Part shown: positions 1 through 48,498 of the stretch, piece by piece
How the letters are laid out: each line of letters opens with the position of its first letter
Numbering within the stretch: position 1 is the stretch's first letter
Assembly: GCA_013396915.1 (NCBI GenBank)
Contig: VWZL01000106.1
Location: 141,848-205,847, forward strand
DNA from: Stercorarius parasiticus
Lineage: Eukaryota > Chordata > Aves > Charadriiformes > Stercorariidae
Reading direction: 5' to 3'
Length of the DNA stretch: 64,000 nucleotides
The notes under the pieces: generated by a model
Told to the model about the DNA's origin: nothing
Databases searched by the model: none
The model's input: the letters and a program-made list of their open reading frames with translations, nothing else
Made by a program: the position numbers and the translations under genes

Positions 1-3000
1 CTGAGGGAATTTGGGAGCTTAAAGTTTCAAACCTCATCTGCATTCAGATAGTTGGAACAACACTACCTGAAGCTCTTATCCCAGCCAAAAGGAGATGACC
101 TGTAGGCAACAGCTTGTTTTGGAGCTGAAATGGATTAGGAAGCCTCAGGGAGGAGCTTGGGTGTAGACCATTTGCAATGAAGGGAGGCAAAGAACTTCGC
201 TGAAGAGCAGTGCGTGTAAAGCAGCAGTTGTACAGTCTCTGTAAGCTGATCCCACTGCCAAAAGAAAAGGTCCTGGAGGCTCCTTCTTTGGACAGGCTTT
301 TCTACCATGACGGCTAAACCATCTCTACAGACTGATATATTTGAAAAGCTAATTTTATATGTATCTGCTGTGTAGCATGTATCTGCTATGATATGGATAC
401 AGGTTCAGGTCTTTCCTATGATTAATTTTCTTTTGTGGACACATTAGCATTTGCCAGCTTCAGGCTGCATAGGTATGCAAGTGAATGGCAAGTGGGATAA
501 ACTGTGTAGTTTTCCAATGTAGAGTTTGTCAAATGAACTTGGGTAACTTCTCTGACTGAAAGGTGATGTGGGGGGATTTTTTAAAGATGATAGAAATCAG
601 GTAGGCCTAACTAAAGGCAGCACCGGTAGGAATTTGTTTGACGTTACGTGGGACATTGTTAATAGAAAATAAGGGGTGGGATGCTGAAAGTGCTGTTTAG
701 CACATAGACAAAATATTCTGGTTCTGTTTGCTGACATGCAGCGCTTCTCTGGAGCTGTGTATGCAGCTTTCACTGTCTTTTTGTGATACTGCTATGAACA
801 GAGAAATAAGCTAGTGCTTATGGCAGCTTTCTGCTGTGCTTTAGAAGTACAACATACTATTCAGCAAAAAAAAAAAAAGGAAATACCCATTTTTTGCTAT
901 AATAGCAGCTAAGAAAAGAATACATTTCAGTATGTGGCAGTGTTTTTCTGTGGTTACAACACTCTGCATTTCCTGCCAAATGCTAACTCAAAAAGTTTTA
1001 TGGGTGTACTGACATCTTGACAATGCTGGGTTTTAAGTTTTTGCCTCTGTTGGGACACTTCCACTTTCTGTTACTGTTGGTGCTGTGTCTGTCTGAAAAA
1101 TAAGTTGTCATATATTCAGAGGAACCTGAAGGTGGAGCTTAAATGTTTGAAAACATTCTCAAAATACTCAGCTTGCCTTTCTTTTTTTTTTTTTTTTTGA
1201 AGCCCCGTAGGCTTTAAATTAGTTGCCTTTCCACTGCCTTATTAAGTCAATTATTCTTGTTAATTTGTCTTTTAATTAAAAGAGAAATAGTAGAACATCC
1301 AACTGTTTGCTCCTGGGTACAGTCAAACTAAGTAGGCTGGTGGGAACTATGGAGTGGAGTAGCTTTTCCTGGCTGGGTCTCTGACAGTGAAGGCTTGAAT
1401 GCCTTGCTCCATCCTGTCTGTTTAAGGCTAGGTGAACACCTTATGAAGGTGTTCTTAATGGTTTTTTCAGCCCCCTCTCTCACTTTCTCATTGGTGTAAA
1501 TAGGAGCATTTAGTAGCTTAGCTGGATTTTTGAAATTTGGATATCTTTTTCTGTCTCTGCCTGCTGGGTAAATCTTTATGCAGCTTTTGAAGTACTCTGG
1601 TAGACTTCTCTTTGTCTAGGAGAAGTCACTGTTCAGTGAGAAGTCATCTAGTCTGATTTGTTGTGTGAACCTGGTGAACTTTAGTCTGTCTAGCTCAGCT
1701 TTGCATCGCCAGAGGGATGCTCATGAAGTGTGGGCTGTTGCACTTTGCCAGGAGTTGGTGGGAGGAATGAAGCAGACAACTTTTTTAGGCAGTGTGTCCT
1801 TTGTTGGGTGAGGGAAAGGACTGGGTTATTTCTCAGGATCTCTTATAACCTTTTTCCTTTTCATGTATTTATAATGTAACTGAAATAATCCCTGATTTCA
1901 GATGCTTTTCTTAAATCAAATGATGAACATTTGGGATGCTACAGTGATGAAAGCTGTAGGATCAGGTATGAATTTGCCTGTTGCATCTTTTGTACCTTTG
2001 ATGGTATAGAATGGAAATTTACCTTGTATTAATTGACCGATACTTCCCAGTAAAAGATCTAACAACTCTTGCTGTTAATGCTTGGTTTTATGTGCAGATA
2101 GATTTGTACCTGAATTATAGAGGCCATCAGAGAACAAGTAGATACGCAACCTTTTCTATGTCATCCCGATAGCTGAAAGATCATGTTGTCTTTTGCAACA
2201 TCAGAAAGTAAATAGTGACCTTCACAGACATGGCACACGTCCGTAACAATTTATTCTGCTGCTGGATGCTTACAAAATCGTTAAGTCATTTACCCTTTTA
2301 ACAATATGCTCTGCACAGCTCTTTGCATTGTAGTATCTTAATTCTTTTGAAGAAGTACTGAAGTGATGATTCTATACTGCAGTTTAGTTTTTGGGAGAGA
2401 GACTAGAATATTTCTTCAGAAGGAGCAAAGGTTCAAGATTTTAAGGAGATGGCAAAGGAATCTGGTAGAGCTAATTTTCTTCTTGTTTTTCAGATCTTTC
2501 CAAGAGCACAGATTTTAAAGAATTGGTTGAAACTAAAAGTCTCTGAAGATGCAGATATCCATGCAGTTTATGTCCCTGATTTTTGGGACTCTTTTACGAA
2601 ACAAGCTTGGAAAAAAATGAATAATGCCTTTACATTTGTGTCTTCTTTTCAGGATTGTGGTTTATGATTTTCTTTTTTTAGATGATTGCTCAATCCCTAG
2701 AACAGCAAGATGAGTTTGAGGCCTTTAGTTTTTCAGTTGTTTTACAGTGAACTGATCCTGTTAAAAAGGATCCTAACGCCAAAGGGAGGGATTGGTTGCT
2801 CAGATGCTAAGAGTTTTGGCAAATACTGCTATATTCCCACTGGCTTTCATGAATTCAGGGGAAGATCTGTTTTAAGGATTGGATGAATTTTCTATAATTC
2901 AAGGTCCCCGCTCTCTATACAGTGCCTCCAGTGAAGCAGAATTAAGGCTTGGCTGCAGATTTTTCATTGAGGAGAATTCTGCATAGCTGGGCCCAAAATA

Positions 3001-6000
3001 AAAGAATCCCGTGGTTGCCTATTTGCCTATGCAACTTGGTTCACTGTGCACGGAAACCAGGAGGGGACAAACCCTTTGACATTAGCATCTTTTCAGTTTG
3101 CATGTGGCTGCACATAAAGCAGGTTTTGCAACAAACTAGAGGAGCAAAAGACACATTAATCTTGTAGTGGAAAATTTCTTTGTTGCATACTGCTGCGCAA
3201 GCTGTCCAAAAGCTGCCTGTAATGTTTCTGAGTGGAGAAGAGACCCATCGCCTGCCTGTGAGCTCCCATTCAGGAGCTGAGAAGCTCTCTCTGAATGTGC
3301 TTTACACAGTTGGAAGGCTCGTAGGTTTTTTCCTTTTTCTTTTTTATTTTCTTGGCAGGGAACCAGTGAAGTAAAACAAAAGATTAATCAGCGTGGGTGG
3401 CTCAGATGGCCTGTGTGGAGGGAGAAGAAAGATTGGGTGATCCTTTCACCCGTCAGGACCTATAGGAAGGAGGCACCCTATGCAATACCACCATCCAGAC
3501 TTCCTGTAGGAAGGGAAGATGAAAGCTCTTGAAGGTCCTACCTGGGCTAGGATCCATCTCTTGTTTAAAGCAAGGCTAGCAAGGAAGGCTTGCCAGTGAC
3601 CTGATGTGTGGGCTGTCCTGCCCTGTGCATGGCTGCTGTGTTGTTTCTGCATGCCTCTGCATGCCCCTGCATGCCTTGGGGCTCAGATGTAGTTTTCTGG
3701 TTGTAGAACAACTCTGTTTACCCAAATGAACTCACTCCAATCCTTTAAATTCCCTTTGACCCTCAGTTTTTTGAATCCTTTGCCCATGGCTTTGTCTGCC
3801 TCCTGATTGTTATGCTCTTGACCCTTGTTTGTAGGCAGGACTGTATTGGGTTTTGTAAAAAAAATGTTTTCCGTTAGAGAAGTGGGGGAACATGTTCTTG
3901 TTATGCCATTATTCATGTTAGTTATTTCTTCCTCTAGCGTTTTAGAAGTCACTTTAGTCACCTGGTAATCAGGAGGTACCTTTGCGTGACCAAGAATGAA
4001 AATGGTCTTGGCTCTCAACATCCCATGCTCTGAATTCCCGCTGGGAAAGGATTGCCAGTTTGCAGTTTGAACAGATGATGATATGAAGGACACCAGAGCA
4101 AGCAAGAGAAACAGCATTCACTGAACAAAAGTAGATGGAGTCTGGTACTCGGGTGTCTGAGCATTTTGTTTTACTGTTGCCTCTGCTAGATGACAGAGGC
4201 CCTGTGGGCTGTACATGCATTTGTCTGTAGGTTATTTGTGAATGCAAGCTCAGCGTGTGTGTTTCTGATAAATTTTGTCCTGTTCTTACTCTACTGCAGC
4301 TCTCCTGATACGAGTCTCTTGTTTCACCCTTGGCTTGCTCTTTCACCCTTCTAGCAGAGCTGATAAGGAGATCCTAGTAGAAACTCTTCTGGCGTTCTTA
4401 TGACGCAGAAGTGATTCAGGTGCTCTCCATGGGGAAATTATTTTAATCTGAATCTGTACGCAGAACATGCCACAGCAGTGTGGTCATCGGGCACTCTCTG
4501 TTCATGAAACCTCACAAAGTTGCTGGAGAGGAGGGAGGAACACTGGTCCTGTGAGTTGAAAGATGCCCATAGTAAATTTGCTTGCCTCGGTTGCTCTTTG
4601 CAGACACACTGTGATTGTCAACCACGGGTTGAAATCCCTGTTGTATGACAGTGCAGTACTTTAATATTAGTTTGGCAGTTGTTTTCCGTGGTGAGATGAA
4701 GGGTGTTTGTGCCTGCAGTTCCCTTAGCACTGGTAGAATAAAGATGGCACACTCCGGAGAAACTGTCATGAGAGGACCTCCAGCTCCTTCTCGCTGGCCA
4801 GATACTCTTATTGTCTGCCCAAATGCAAAATATGCTTGGTCTGAGTGAATATAGGACCTTCATCCAGGTGTAAATTACCAGGAAAATTTTATGTTTCTGG
4901 TATCACACTTGCAGGAAAGACTTTCTTCTTTCAGATTTAAGTATGTCTGAAGAGAGAATGTATTTTTTACATCCACTTCAGAAACCTGTGTGAAGCAAAA
5001 ACTGCTTCAGATTTTGCCTGTGTTTGGATAGAACCCAGAAGTTCGGCAAAAACCTTTGGTGAATGAAGGGAGAAAATGTGATGTCAGTGCGCATTTTTTT
5101 TTTTTTATTTGGGGTGACTTGGGGTTGGGTGTTTTGGGTTGATGTGGGGTGGTTTTTTATTGTTTTGGGTTTTTTAGAAATTTTTTTATAGTTCCCAGAA
5201 ATCTGTTTATTATATTCTTCAGTGTCTTCAGTTTGCAGCTGATTATTCTCCAACTCACTTGTATTTTCCAACACTAAGACCAACTGAATTTCTTGGTGAA
5301 AGGGGGTGAAAAGTACATTGCTGCTGCTGTGCCTGAGCATACCAAAAGCTCCATGTGCAGGGAACTTTTTTCCTGAAATAGCTTTTCTGCAGGGCAAGAG
5401 AAGTTTAATTTAGCTAAATTGCTCACTAAAGACTTACCTCATAATTTTACAGTGTCTGTACTTCAGCACGTTGTCTTAGATTTATCAGGAGAAGAGAAGC
5501 TGGTTGTTGATGGATAGAGGGCTTTGCCCTGGTTGCATTTTAAGTAGACATCTCCCTGGAGATGAGGTGTAAATGTCACATTACCGATTAGCATTTGGCG
5601 TGGGGTGCCAGAGCAAAGGAAGATACTTCTTGGTTCAGCCTCCAAAAAAGAGGAAACTAAAATTGTTACCAAGCTCTGACAGCATTGCTCAGACACTGGC
5701 ATCTTCAGCGTTTTCTGTTCCTGGTTCCAGCTTGTGGCTGGGTCATGCTAAGTGCTTTCGCAACCCAGATATCTGAAGAGCCTGTGTTTTGTTGTGGTCT
5801 GTTTGTGCCTGGAGGAGTTCAGACCTGACTCTGGTCCCTTTCTAAACAAGTAGTTTGTTTTTTTTTTTTCTGTAGGACTGAAATCCTGGCATGTGCGGAA
5901 GTCCCCCGGGAGGGCTCTGTTTGGCTGCAACAGGATCTCAGCCCCAGGCAGGACAGCTTGCTGGGAAGTCCCATCCTGCCTGGGTGCTCACCCATGTTAC

Positions 6001-8414
6001 TGTTCTCAGTGGGAGGGTAGTGATGCCAGAGTCACCTCTCAAGTGTGAGGCAAGAGGAAACTGCAGGATGGTGTTAACTCTGAGCAACCAGCCAAACGAG
6101 ACAAAAAGTTTTAACGAAAAGACACACTTTTCTTGTTGGAGAGAGCTAAATTATATCCTGATTGCTCAGCAACGGAATGTCAGCTATCCTTCAGTGATCT
6201 CTCCTCCCCTCTCTTCCACAAATCCGTTCCAGTGATTGAAATAGGCAGTAGGTGCTAACGTGGGGGTGGTTGCGGAAAGCTGATTTTAATTTGAGAGTGG
6301 AGAGCTGTGATTAGCCCCAGCAAAATGTTGTATGTTTCTTTCCAAAGTTGCAGGGTTTGCGTGTGTATTTAGCTGACCTTACAGCACTTCACAGTGGATT
6401 GCTCTGCAGACCCTGGCTCTGGAGTACAGCTGCTGGGCCCCTCTCAAAGACAACTGTAGGCAGGCTTTCTGTGTTGCTTGGTACTGCTTGTGTACTCAGG
6501 ACCGCTGCCACCGCCTCATCTGTTTGCTGCTCTCCGTGGGGCAGAGGTGGGTCAGTCTAAGGCTTTGGTACGCACTAATGTTCTTTTAAAGCCCCTGTTT
6601 TGTACCGTTTCCTCTGCCAGCTCTTTGCTGTTTCTGCTTTGCTTAATACTTTAGGAGACTGGGCTTGAGGTATGGAAATGTCACTGGAAGCCTTGCTGGC
6701 TTTCCTCACTTCTTCATTGCCAGGTTTGCCATGGGAAGTATTAAAATCTGTTGAACCTTTTGACATGGGCTCGTTGCAGCCAGAGCTGGCTGGAAGTGTC
6801 TTAATAATTTTTTTTTCCCCTCTCTTGGAAAATGGCAGTTCCTTTAGCTTGTCAAGAAAAGTGCATTGATTTTGATGGTAGATGTTTCTGAAGTCCAGAA
6901 TATGGTTTCTGGGTGAGAGGAGACAGACAGGTACTTGTAGGTAGGCAGTAGTGTGATGGAGACACATTTTGGATGAATAGGATAGTCTATTCCCTGGTAA
7001 TCTTGATGACAGTTTAGCCGGAAGGGGGGGGTTGGGGTGTCTCCTTTTTCACTGTGCTGAAAAACTGTTCCTGCGAGTCTTGGCTTAGTTTAGGGCTACA
7101 AAAGCTATTAAGATCTTGAAGATTTTGGTGCATGATTAAACTATTTCCATCCCAGTTCTGTCTGTACTCTTGTATTTCTTGTAGAAATGTTTAAAAAAGA
7201 GGTCTTCAGGCTCTCTATTTTATAGTTGCAACTAGCTGACAGTGTTAAAACCCTCTTGGCACTAGCATGGAGCAAGCTCAGTGTGTCAGCTCCTAAAATT
7301 ACCAAATGGGAGATCAGTAATTTCATGCCTGTTGGAAAAATTGATCTCTGCTTTCAGCTGCCGGCAGTTCCCAATACCGAGAACTGGTTGCTCACTGGCG
7401 TGCAGTGTGGTTCCTGCTCAAGACACTCTGCTGGAAAGCAAAGGAAGTTGTGTTGCCTGAAGGGTTTACATGCATTATAGTTCTTGATTGCAATGCTAGT
7501 TGAGGGCCTCAGTGTTTCTGCCCATAAAATGTTAATCAACTAGATCATTAGAAGTACACCTTTACGTATACATACATGCATATATATACATATATAAGTG
7601 TGTACGTGGTAATTATTCTGAGGCAACAAAGTATATTTTGAGAGAAAAGAAATTGCTTAACTGCTGCTATGTGATCCTTTGATTTTATTTTTTTTGTTGA
7701 TGGTGATGGTTTGGTTGTTTGGTGTTTTTTTTTTTTTTTTTTGTAGCTTACTCTTCCCAATCAGAATACGTAAGAGAAAATAGAAATAAAGTGTTGGGGC
7801 AATTGTTCCAAACTCAGTCTGGACTCCTAGAGAATGATGCCACAGATAAGAAATTTCATATTTTGTGACTTAGAAAGATTTGCTTTCCAGGGCATTGAGA
7901 GGTATGAACCCTTTTAGCTGGAGAAGGCAGAATGTCTGCTCCAGTCTGTACATGAGATTATGTGTAATTCTATCAGTGTCATTACACATAGTTCCTCAAA
8001 ATACGTGACAATCTAACTGAACAAAATCTTGATGATAGTGATTTAAATGGGAAGTGCAGTCAGGCTGCTTTTTGGAGACAAACATGTGATATGCATTTCT
8101 AGAGATCCTGAAATCGGTTAAATCAGCAGAAAAAAGCTCTTTGTTACAGAATGTTTTAAAATGTAATCACTGGGGAGTTTCTGTTCTCTTTTTCTAAGCT
8201 GCATATCTTCAGCTGACAGTTTGGTTGCTTCTGGTTCTCTCAAACGACTGAGGCTACACAAGCTGTTTAAAGTTAGTTTTGTTTAAAGAGTAAATGACCA
8301 GGCTTTCAAATACACCAAGCACACAGATCGTTGTGAAAATTGCTTCATAAAATTCCAACTGTATTCAGGTCTGGTTTTCTCTCTCTCTTTTTCTTTTCTT
8401 TATCTTTTATACAG
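1..8414 (+). other. ABHD12: ABHD12 intron 1 (partial)
   Basis: This is the 3' part of the first intron. I see no convincing exon: the open frames are short and lack paired splice sites. It holds poly-A and poly-T runs (near 868, 1183 and 7727), a G-rich run at 5111-5149, and a small CTGCATGCC tandem near 3645-3676. ABHD12 exon 1 and promoter must lie further left. Confidence 0.7.
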
Positions 8415-26138
<17,724 letters not shown>

Positions 26139-26758
26139 AGACTGGCTGCTTAGCAGCACAGAGATTTTCCTTTCTTTCCTTCCTCTCTCTCCTTTTCCTC
26201 CCCGCTCCCTGTGGGTCAGTCTGCCATTCTTCCGTCCCTGGCACTAGAGGAGGTCAGGGATTCCCACTCTGGTCCCGATGTGTACTCTTGGCAACTCCAG
26301 CTCCCGGCATCAGCATCTGTGATGGTAGAAGAAAGAAGTTGCTGGCTTCTTTTTTGGATGAAGGGGTGAAAACGGACCAGGAGCCCAGTACCAAAACGTG
26401 AAAAATGTAAGCACAACAAAGCCTGGCCAATCCAGCGTGGTACCGCTGAGGACAGACATTCCTAGGACACATGTGTCATGACCAAGGGTGTTTCTTTCAC
26501 TTTTAAACACTGCTGCTGTTTTTGGATCATGTAGAGACTCATTTGTAAGCGAATGGCTTTTGCCGTTATCTCCATACCACAGGTGTCTTGCTTGAGTTTG
26601 AGGTGTTCTTTTTCTAGGAAATACATGTTTTTGCCTTCCCCTTTCGCTAAGTGGCTGTAATTACAAATACACTGAAGATGCAGGTGGTGAGAGGTATTTT
26701 TATTTCTCTCTTCAGTCACAATGTGTTGCAAGTGTTGGGCTAATTGCACGCATTTGGA

Positions 26759-26764
26759 AATAAA
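26759..26764 (+). terminator. ABHD12: ABHD12 proximal polyadenylation signal
   Basis: AATAAA about 620 bp after the stop codon, with a T11 run just downstream that suits a U-rich cleavage element. Confidence 0.65.
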
Positions 26765-28074
26765 ATGAAAGATTTTTTTTTTTGTTCTTCCTTTTTCAAA
26801 CATCTATATAATGGAAAAGCTTAGTGCCCTTTTATCTTTTCTCTACCCTTTTCCTTCTGAATATAATTTCTGCTCCCATTGCTGCTATCCTCTGTGGAGC
26901 TCCTCCCCTTCACCTGCACTTCCTATTAAGACTGAAGTGACATATGTAGATAAATTGCAAACTTGGGAGTTTAAGCTGGAAAGTGTGAGGTTATTTTTTA
27001 CTTAATCTCCCTTTCCATGAACAACATGGGCCCAGGATGTGGGAATGGACATCTTCCATTCTCCCTGTACGCACCCAGAGCAACATGTGCTTCCTTTGGG
27101 TGGGAAAGGCAGGTTTTTTCTTCATCTACCTTTGAACTCCTTAGATCAGGTTTTCCTGTTCCTGGTGGCCACAGTGTTCCTCTGCAGTTAAAAGCAGGCG
27201 GTGGTATGTGGTTCTTCATGCAAAAATAACAGTCTGGAGTATTCGTTTCCCCACCCACCATTTCTCCCTCTACCTCCCTTCTGTGTTCTGGGCATCCCAG
27301 GCACTTCCACTACCACTTCCTAGCTCATCTCACAGCCACGGTCGGAGCACATTGTCCAGGAGGCAGAAGTGGGAATGAGCCTCTCCCACGAGGAGAGCTT
27401 CTGGGGATGTCCTTGCCCTGCTTGGGGCTAGAAGAGGGGCTGTTTTATGCCACCGACGAGCTCTGCATTGAGACAGGGTCATACGCTGACTCTGTGGTGT
27501 CTGGCTGGGGACCTGGCCCTGCCCCCTGTCAGTCTATGTAGACAATAGCAGGTGCTGTAGGTTTAGTCACTAGGACTCAGAGTGAATTGTGCTGCCTTGA
27601 AGGGTCTGTTCAGGGGTGTACAGTGTAGTATAAACTGCTCAGCATGCATCCAAGTTATATCTGCAGGCTCATACTAGTTGCAAAGCAGACAGTAGCTTGT
27701 ACTTGTACTGAGATTCTTCTGCCATAGCGTGGTTGTCCCTGAGGTTTCTGACCCATGATACTCATAAGCTAACTGTGCCACTTAAATTATGTTTGACGCA
27801 CTTGTATTTATTGCACTGACAGAAGAGAAACACTTACTTGGCTTTGGAGAGTTATGTGCACATTCCAACTAGTGCTGCTGCCGGCAGCTGGCTTGGGGCA
27901 AAGCGCAGCCTGAGCCGGAGGCTGGTTGGCTGCCTTCCTCCAGTGTGACAGAGCTGAGGGTCCAGCACATGAACTGCTGGTGTTGGTGATCCCAGCACCG
28001 CCATTCCCGTTAGCAGGCCAGTGATACACTTGGAAATTTAAACTGAAATGTTTATCTAAAAGTGGTGTAGTTTT

Positions 28075-28080
28075 AATAAA
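28075..28080 (+). terminator. ABHD12: Candidate distal polyadenylation signal of ABHD12
   Basis: AATAAA in TTTTAATAAAGG. The same site reads ATTAAA on the - strand (28072-28077), so it could also serve PYGB. Confidence 0.45.
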
Positions 28081-28095
28081 GGCATTGACTGCTGA

Positions 28096-29634
28096 TCACT
28101 TCAGCTTTACCTGTTTTACCTGGCACTTTTTGAGACTTTTCCCCCAGTTGGGCAGGTCAGCTGGGTGTATGGTGGGGCTGCAGTAGGGCTGTGTGTGGGA
28201 GATGAGCTCACAGCTGGGACTGGGAAAGTCTTTGTGGCTGATGCCAGCTCTGGGCAAGTGGCTCTCCCAGAGCCCAGTGGGTCTGTGCCTGTAGTCTAGC
28301 TGGAGCTGAGGCTCTGCTTCCCCACTGGGGATGGGGGAAACAGGAGCTGCCCGTGGGATTTCCAGCACAGAAGCCCTGTGTGCCATTTGCAGGGCAAACT
28401 CAACACTGTAACCACCCCAGTGCATGTAGTCAACGCGCCAGGGGTGCAGGTAAATAGATTTAGCCCTAGCTATCACAGTGCTGCTACCAGCTCCCTCCTG
28501 TACACACCATGCACTGGCAAGACTGACCTTTCTGCCATGGGCATGTTGCCCCCAAGATGGTGCCAGCATCCCAGCACCATGCCAGCTGCAGGGGACCACA
28601 TCCTGTGAAGCCACAGCTGCAAGGCCTTGTTGCAACCTGAACCCACAGCTGTGGAGTAGTCACAAGTCAGCCCAAAGTCAAACCAGCAGGTGTTCTGGTT
28701 GTTTTAATGAGTTGGTGTCACACAGGGGAGTACTGGTGCACTATACAGCACTACAGGTGTTAACTCTGACCCCAGCACTGGGAGGGACACACGGAGCAGC
28801 ATGACCCAGCTGTGGAGGGACACAGGAGCTGTGATAGATGTTCATCCCTTGGGTAGCACCCAGCATACAGCTGTGCCTGGAGAGCCAAGAGCCTGCTTGG
28901 GGTCTACGGGCCCAGCAGGGTCAGCCACCCAGCTAGTAGTGGCAGGTCCAACCCTCTCTATGCAGACGTGGAAGCTAAAAAAATCCCTGGAGCGTCTTGG
29001 TTACTGGGCTTTTAGTTAACAAAGAGGCTTGGGAGGAGGCTATGGCAAGTTCTGTGGCAAGGAAGTTGCTGATCCCAGGCCCTCTCTCCTCCTTGTGGCA
29101 CATGGCGTGTGACATTGGTGTCTGCACTGGGGCCAGCTGCTTTAACAGCCAGCTCCACCTTCTCTAGGTGTTACTGGGGAAGGGGATGACCGGAGGGACA
29201 GACAGTGGCCTCTCCCCTAGCTTTGGGGCTGGCAGACCCACTGGAGGAGGATACAAGACACTCTGTGTTGGCTAAACCTGCTCATGGGGCAGGGTGAAGG
29301 AGGCCAGGCCAGGCTGCATGCAGGGGGAGAGGGGAGGATTTAGCTGGAAAGCCCTTGTTAAGCATGGAGCACAGCTGTGGAAGACTTATCCGTGATCATC
29401 TCACTAGAAGCACTATGCAGCACATGCAGGCTGGATACGTGGGTACAAATACAGGGTCCTTTCTCCTCTCCCCCAGCTCCTGTTCCTCAGTCAGGGCTCC
29501 TCAGAGCATCATTCTACCCTCCTGAGGGAAAGGGCTTGTTCCGGCGGAGCCGAGCCCATCTCACTGGTGGTGAAATGCAGGTGAGGCCTCCTGGGCTGGG
29601 AACCCATCCCTCCTTCCTTCCCTCTGTGCTTCCA
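28096..29634 (-). other. PYGB: PYGB 3' UTR and ABHD12-PYGB convergent spacer
   Basis: No protein-coding exon was seen between the two genes. Candidate PYGB signals on the - strand are ATTAAA (28703-28708) and, beyond ABHD12's distal site, AATAAA (27807-27812). The real PYGB 3' end is undecided. Confidence 0.5.
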
Positions 29635-47197
<17,563 letters not shown>

Positions 47198-47345
47198 NNN
47201 NNNNNNNNNNNNNNNNNNNNNNNNNNNNNNNNNNNNNNNNNNNNNNNNNNNNNNNNNNNNNNNNNNNNNNNNNNNNNNNNNNNNNNNNNNNNNNNNNNNN
47301 NNNNNNNNNNNNNNNNNNNNNNNNNNNNNNNNNNNNNNNNNNNNN
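47198..47345. other. Assembly gap (148 N)
   Basis: Run of N that removes the first 42 codons of PYGB (126 nt, if the length equals human) and the start codon. The size may be an estimate. GC-rich exon 1 on one side and a tandem repeat on the other would explain the failure to assemble. Confidence 0.99.
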
Positions 47346-47535
47346 GGATGGGGATGGCGTGGGGGAAAGTGGATGGCATAGTGAGCTGGGGTGGTGTGAG
47401 GGGACAGGGATGGCATAGGTGGCGGGGATGGCATTAGGGGGACAGGGGTGGCATCTGGGGCTGTGACAGTGTGAGGGGAGGGGAATGGCTTGAGGAGACA
47501 GGGATGGCACGGGGGGACTGTGATGGCATCAGAAC
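47346..47535. repeat. Minisatellite at the gap edge, upstream of PYGB
   Basis: A GGGATGGCATNNGGGGGACA-like unit of roughly 30 bp recurs right up to the N run. It lies where the PYGB 5' UTR or promoter is expected. Confidence 0.8.
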
Positions 47536-47622
47536 ACTCATTTCTCCATGCACCCACCCCGCAGGCGCTGCCACTAAAAGCCACACCACCACCACCATGA
47601 CATTTTCATTTTAAATTGGGGT

Positions 47623-47628
47623 TTTATT
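47623..47628 (-). terminator. ENTPD6: ENTPD6 polyadenylation signal
   Basis: AATAAA on the - strand (TTTATT on +), 1.36 kb past the ENTPD6 stop. It is the last such signal before the PYGB promoter side. Confidence 0.6.
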
Positions 47629-48472
47629 GTCAGCACAGCAGGGTTCAAGTGTCCCCTGTACACTCAGCTGCAGAGGCAGTGGCCATGCAACACCGCAGGC
47701 CACCATGCCACATCTTACTGTCCCAGGGAAGGGACCAGGCTGTGGCCACGAGCCTATGGGTCGGGGCACACACTGCTGGCTCTCCGGGAGGCTGGGCTCT
47801 TTTGCACCCCCAAAAGACCACTGGGGCCTGCTCTAAACACCCACACGAATACAACACAATTCCACAGTGAGATTACAAATAGCACAGCACGTCCTGTCCA
47901 GCTCCCGCTGCCTCCGAGATCACTTCCAGCCGGCGTACAGTTCAGTGTTGGAGTGGTGCATTGCAGCTGCCCTGCCACGGCTCAGTGCAACCACAATACA
48001 TTCATTTTTCAGTGAGATGCGTCTGCAGGAAGCGGCACCCAAACCACCAAGTAAATGCATTCATCCCGGGCCCTGCACCAACCTTGCCAAGGCACAAATG
48101 TCTCTGAGGTCCAAGAAGCCGTGCTCAGTGTTTATTTTTGTGGCTGCATCTTGTTCATCGATCTTTCCCTGACCGACTCTATAACTGTCAAATCCATCAT
48201 TAGCCCAGGCCTTGCTCATCTAGATCCGGCAAATCTGATGTTGTCTTCCACCATGCATCTCCCAACCGCCAGAGAACCAACATCAGGCTGTAGGCGTTAA
48301 CCCTACAGGGCATATAGGCTCCGATTCGTGCCTCTAAGTCCATATTCCAGTTTCTAGGGTGCTCCTGAGCTTTGCTAGTTCAGCAAGTGGAAAACCGGGC
48401 TGAGACTTCCACGCTGCATTTCAAAGCTGCTGCCTGTTAGCAGCACATCTGTGTAAATGCACCGTCTCTGCA

Positions 48473-48498
48473 TGCACACACGCACACACACACACACA
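48473..48498. repeat. CA/TG microsatellite
   Basis: Short interrupted (CA)n run in the ENTPD6 3' UTR. Confidence 0.9.

Larger units (their letters stand above)
26139..28095 (+). other. ABHD12: ABHD12 3' UTR (proximal and distal forms)
   Basis: No coding sequence was recognised here. A proximal AATAAA followed by a T-rich run would end the mRNA near 26780. A distal AATAAA near 28075 would extend the 3' UTR to about 1.95 kb. Which is used cannot be told from sequence. Confidence 0.6.

Noticed and set aside
3683..4346. Overlapping - strand open frames in ABHD12 intron 1
   Set aside because: Short, in conflicting frames, and no recognisable product.
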